DNA of 64,000 nucleotides. Origin: Polaribacter sp. (GTDB lineage Bacteria; Bacteroidota; Bacteroidia; Flavobacteriales; Flavobacteriaceae). Under the pieces are notes generated by a model. It made no database searches, was not told the origin of the DNA, and was given only the letters and a program-made list of their open reading frames with translations. Of this stretch, positions 62,553 to 64,000 are shown piece after piece. The first letter of the stretch is position 1. The number at the start of each line of letters is the position of its first letter. The translations under genes were made by a program, and so were the position numbers. The stretch covers positions 248,001-312,000 of the forward strand of contig JAQWGI010000036.1 in the NCBI GenBank assembly GCA_029238315.1, read 5' to 3'.

Positions 62553-64000
62553 ATGCAACAAAGAATACCAAATTATATAAAATACCTTTTTATAAACCTT
62601 TTTTCAATTGCTATATATGCATTTTTATTTCGGTTAATTTTTTATTTCTTTTTTGCGCAATTAAACGGAGTTACTACTCCAGAAATTCAACAAGCTTTTG
62701 GTTTAGGAATTCGTTTTGATATTAAGTTAGCAACCTTAATTGTTTTTCCAATTGCACTGATATTATTCATTATCAATCAACGCTTTTTTCGCCATAAAAT
62801 TTACAAGAAAATAAGTGTCATTTATTTTACTGTAATGTATTTAATTCTTACACTTTTTTATGTATTTGATTTTGGGTATTACGATTATTTAAGCATACGT
62901 TTAGATGCGGCTTCGTTACGTTTTTTAAGCAATTTAAAAATCTCTACACAAGTGTTGTTTGAAAGTTATCCTGTGTATAAAGGATTATTTGCTTTACTTA
63001 TTTTAGCGATTATTATTTATAAATTCAATGCGTTTTTATATAGAAAATTTAATACAGAAACCGCGCCAATTTCTAGAAAGAGAAAAGCATTTTTTATTGT
63101 GATACCTTTCTTTTTATTAGCATTCGGAATCTACAATAGTTTTTCACATTACCCATTGCGTTGGAGCGAAGCATTCTTTGCGAAAAATCAAGCTGTAAAT
63201 CAGTTTGCACTAAATCCTATATTATACTTCTACGATAGTTTTGCTTTTAGATCTGATGGTTATCACATTGAAAAAACAAAAAAATATTACCCATCTGTTG
63301 CTCAACAATTAAAACTTTCAAAAGACTCATTAAACTTTAAGAGAAATGTTTTAAAAAATGATGCTATTACTGCTAAACCAAATGTGGTCATTGTTATGTT
63401 AGAATCTTTAGGAGTTGCGCCAATGAGTTATTATGGAAACCCAATTAATACAACTCCAAAGATGGATAGTATTTTAAGAAACAGCACCAACTTTACCAAT
63501 TTTTATGTGCACAAAGCAGGAACTGCTGCGAGTGTTTTTGCAAGTATTACGGGTTTGCCAGATGTAGACAATGTAGAAACAGCTTCTCGAAATCCGATGG
63601 TGATTGACCAACGAATTATTTTTGATCAGTTTAATGGTTATGAAAAATTATATTTTTTAGGTGGAAGTGCAAATTGGGCAAATATTCGTGGAATTTTCCA
63701 GTCGAATATCAACGATTTAAAAATCTTTGAAGAAGGAAGTTATCAAGATGAAAACCGTGCTGATGTTTGGGGAATTGATGATTACGAATTGTTTAAAGAA
63801 TCTGACAAAGAATTACAAAAGCTACACAAAAAGAACAAACCATTTATTGCGTATATTCAAACAGCAACGAATCATATGCCGTTTACGGTACCTGATAAAA
63901 AAGAAAATTATCGTCCTTTAAAAGAAGACGACATCAGCAAAGAATTGTTAGCAAAATCTGGATTTAAATCGGTTGCGCAAATCAATGCATTGCGTTATTT
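62553..64000 (+). CDS. LTA synthase-type sulfatase/phosphoglycerol transferase (partial, runs off the right edge)
   Basis: At least 482 residues are present, with no stop before the window ends. About five membrane helices occupy residues 10-185, followed by a sulfatase-fold catalytic domain starting NVVIVMLESLGV, in which the Glu binds metal. The nucleophile is probably the threonine in HKAGTAASVFASITG. Further metal-site residues appear in ATNHMPF. Homologues in Gram-negative bacteria transfer phosphoglycerol or phosphoethanolamine to envelope glycans rather than make lipoteichoic acid. It has its own promoter at 62527. Confidence 0.9.
   Translation, partial: MQQRIPNYIKYLFINLFSIAIYAFLFRLIFYFFFAQLNGVTTPEIQQAFGLGIRFDIKLATLIVFPIALILFIINQRFFRHKIYKKISVIYFTVMYLILTLFYVFDFGYYDYLSIRLDAASLRFLSNLKISTQVLFESYPVYKGLFALLILAIIIYKFNAFLYRKFNTETAPISRKRKAFFIVIPFFLLAFGIYNSFSHYPLRWSEAFFAKNQAVNQFALNPILYFYDSFAFRSDGYHIEKTKKYYPSVAQQLKLSKDSLNFKRNVLKNDAITAKPNVVIVMLESLGVAPMSYYGNPINTTPKMDSILRNSTNFTNFYVHKAGTAASVFASITGLPDVDNVETASRNPMVIDQRIIFDQFNGYEKLYFLGGSANWANIRGIFQSNINDLKIFEEGSYQDENRADVWGIDDYELFKESDKELQKLHKKNKPFIAYIQTATNHMPFTVPDKKENYRPLKEDDISKELLAKSGFKSVAQINALRY

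Overview
The window is a stretch of ordinary chromosome from a low-GC member of the Bacteroidota, almost certainly family Flavobacteriaceae (a marine genus such as Polaribacter or Tenacibaculum would fit; the genus is inference). The evidence is the strongly AT-rich DNA, many promoters of the Bacteroidota type (-7 box TAnnTTTG), absence of strong Shine-Dalgarno sites, and several families largely confined to this group (DUF6428, DUF6452, DUF6048, DUF6702, DUF6787, CCC-motif membrane protein, Smr-less MutS2). I see no rRNA, tRNA, CRISPR array, prophage, insertion sequence or plasmid function.

Layout. 0-7.7 kb: the N-terminal part of pcm, a Gfo/Idh oxidoreductase, a possible structured RNA, a 3-hydroxyacyl-CoA dehydrogenase, a PagL-like outer-membrane lipid A deacylase, and a MacAB-like export operon on the minus strand. 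7.8-16.2 kb: DCC-thioredoxin/HAD pair, an ArsR-DUF6428-phosphatase operon without its usual efflux pump, a two-domain sulfurtransferase, a dicarboxylate/amino-acid symporter, DUF6787-Nudix, an acyltransferase, and divergent dps/oxyR-like genes. 16.3-29.3 kb: ABC-F ATPase, lipoprotein, DEAD-box helicase with a striking leader, an alpha-oxoamine synthase and a cysteine-synthase homologue that together may make sulfonolipid (capnine) precursors, an S9 oligopeptidase, YbaB, small membrane proteins and ornithine aminotransferase.

29.5-41.3 kb: an RlmD/TrmA-like RNA methyltransferase without Fe-S cysteines, a four-helix-bundle protein, DUF6452-DUF6048, a 2OG-Fe(II) oxygenase, a SUI1 factor, a translationally coupled DUF1835-nucleoside phosphorylase-ligand-binding operon, a tiny lipoprotein, ung, MutS2, and a J-domain/KTSC fusion. 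41.5-49.6 kb: MATE transporter, then the tpx-dgkA-ftsK-lolA-lptF/G-ribB cluster. 49.8-57.3 kb: PepE, two paralogous carboxypeptidase-regulatory-like proteins, DUF6702 and two tandem M1 metallopeptidases. 57.3-64 kb: a 567-bp gene-poor gap, cysS-yidD-lgt, meaB with a GNAT gene, and the start of an LTA-synthase-type sulfatase.

Most of the window is housekeeping. The best leads are non-coding or combinatorial: mutually exclusive hairpins immediately before the helicase start codon, 15-bp-phased AATAT motifs between dps and the OxyR-like gene, a dispersed GTCATT...AATGAC palindromic repeat that supplies start codons to two genes, the sulfonolipid gene pair, the cytoplasmic ligand-binding/phosphorylase operon, and catalytic or metal sites lost or gained in otherwise familiar enzymes.
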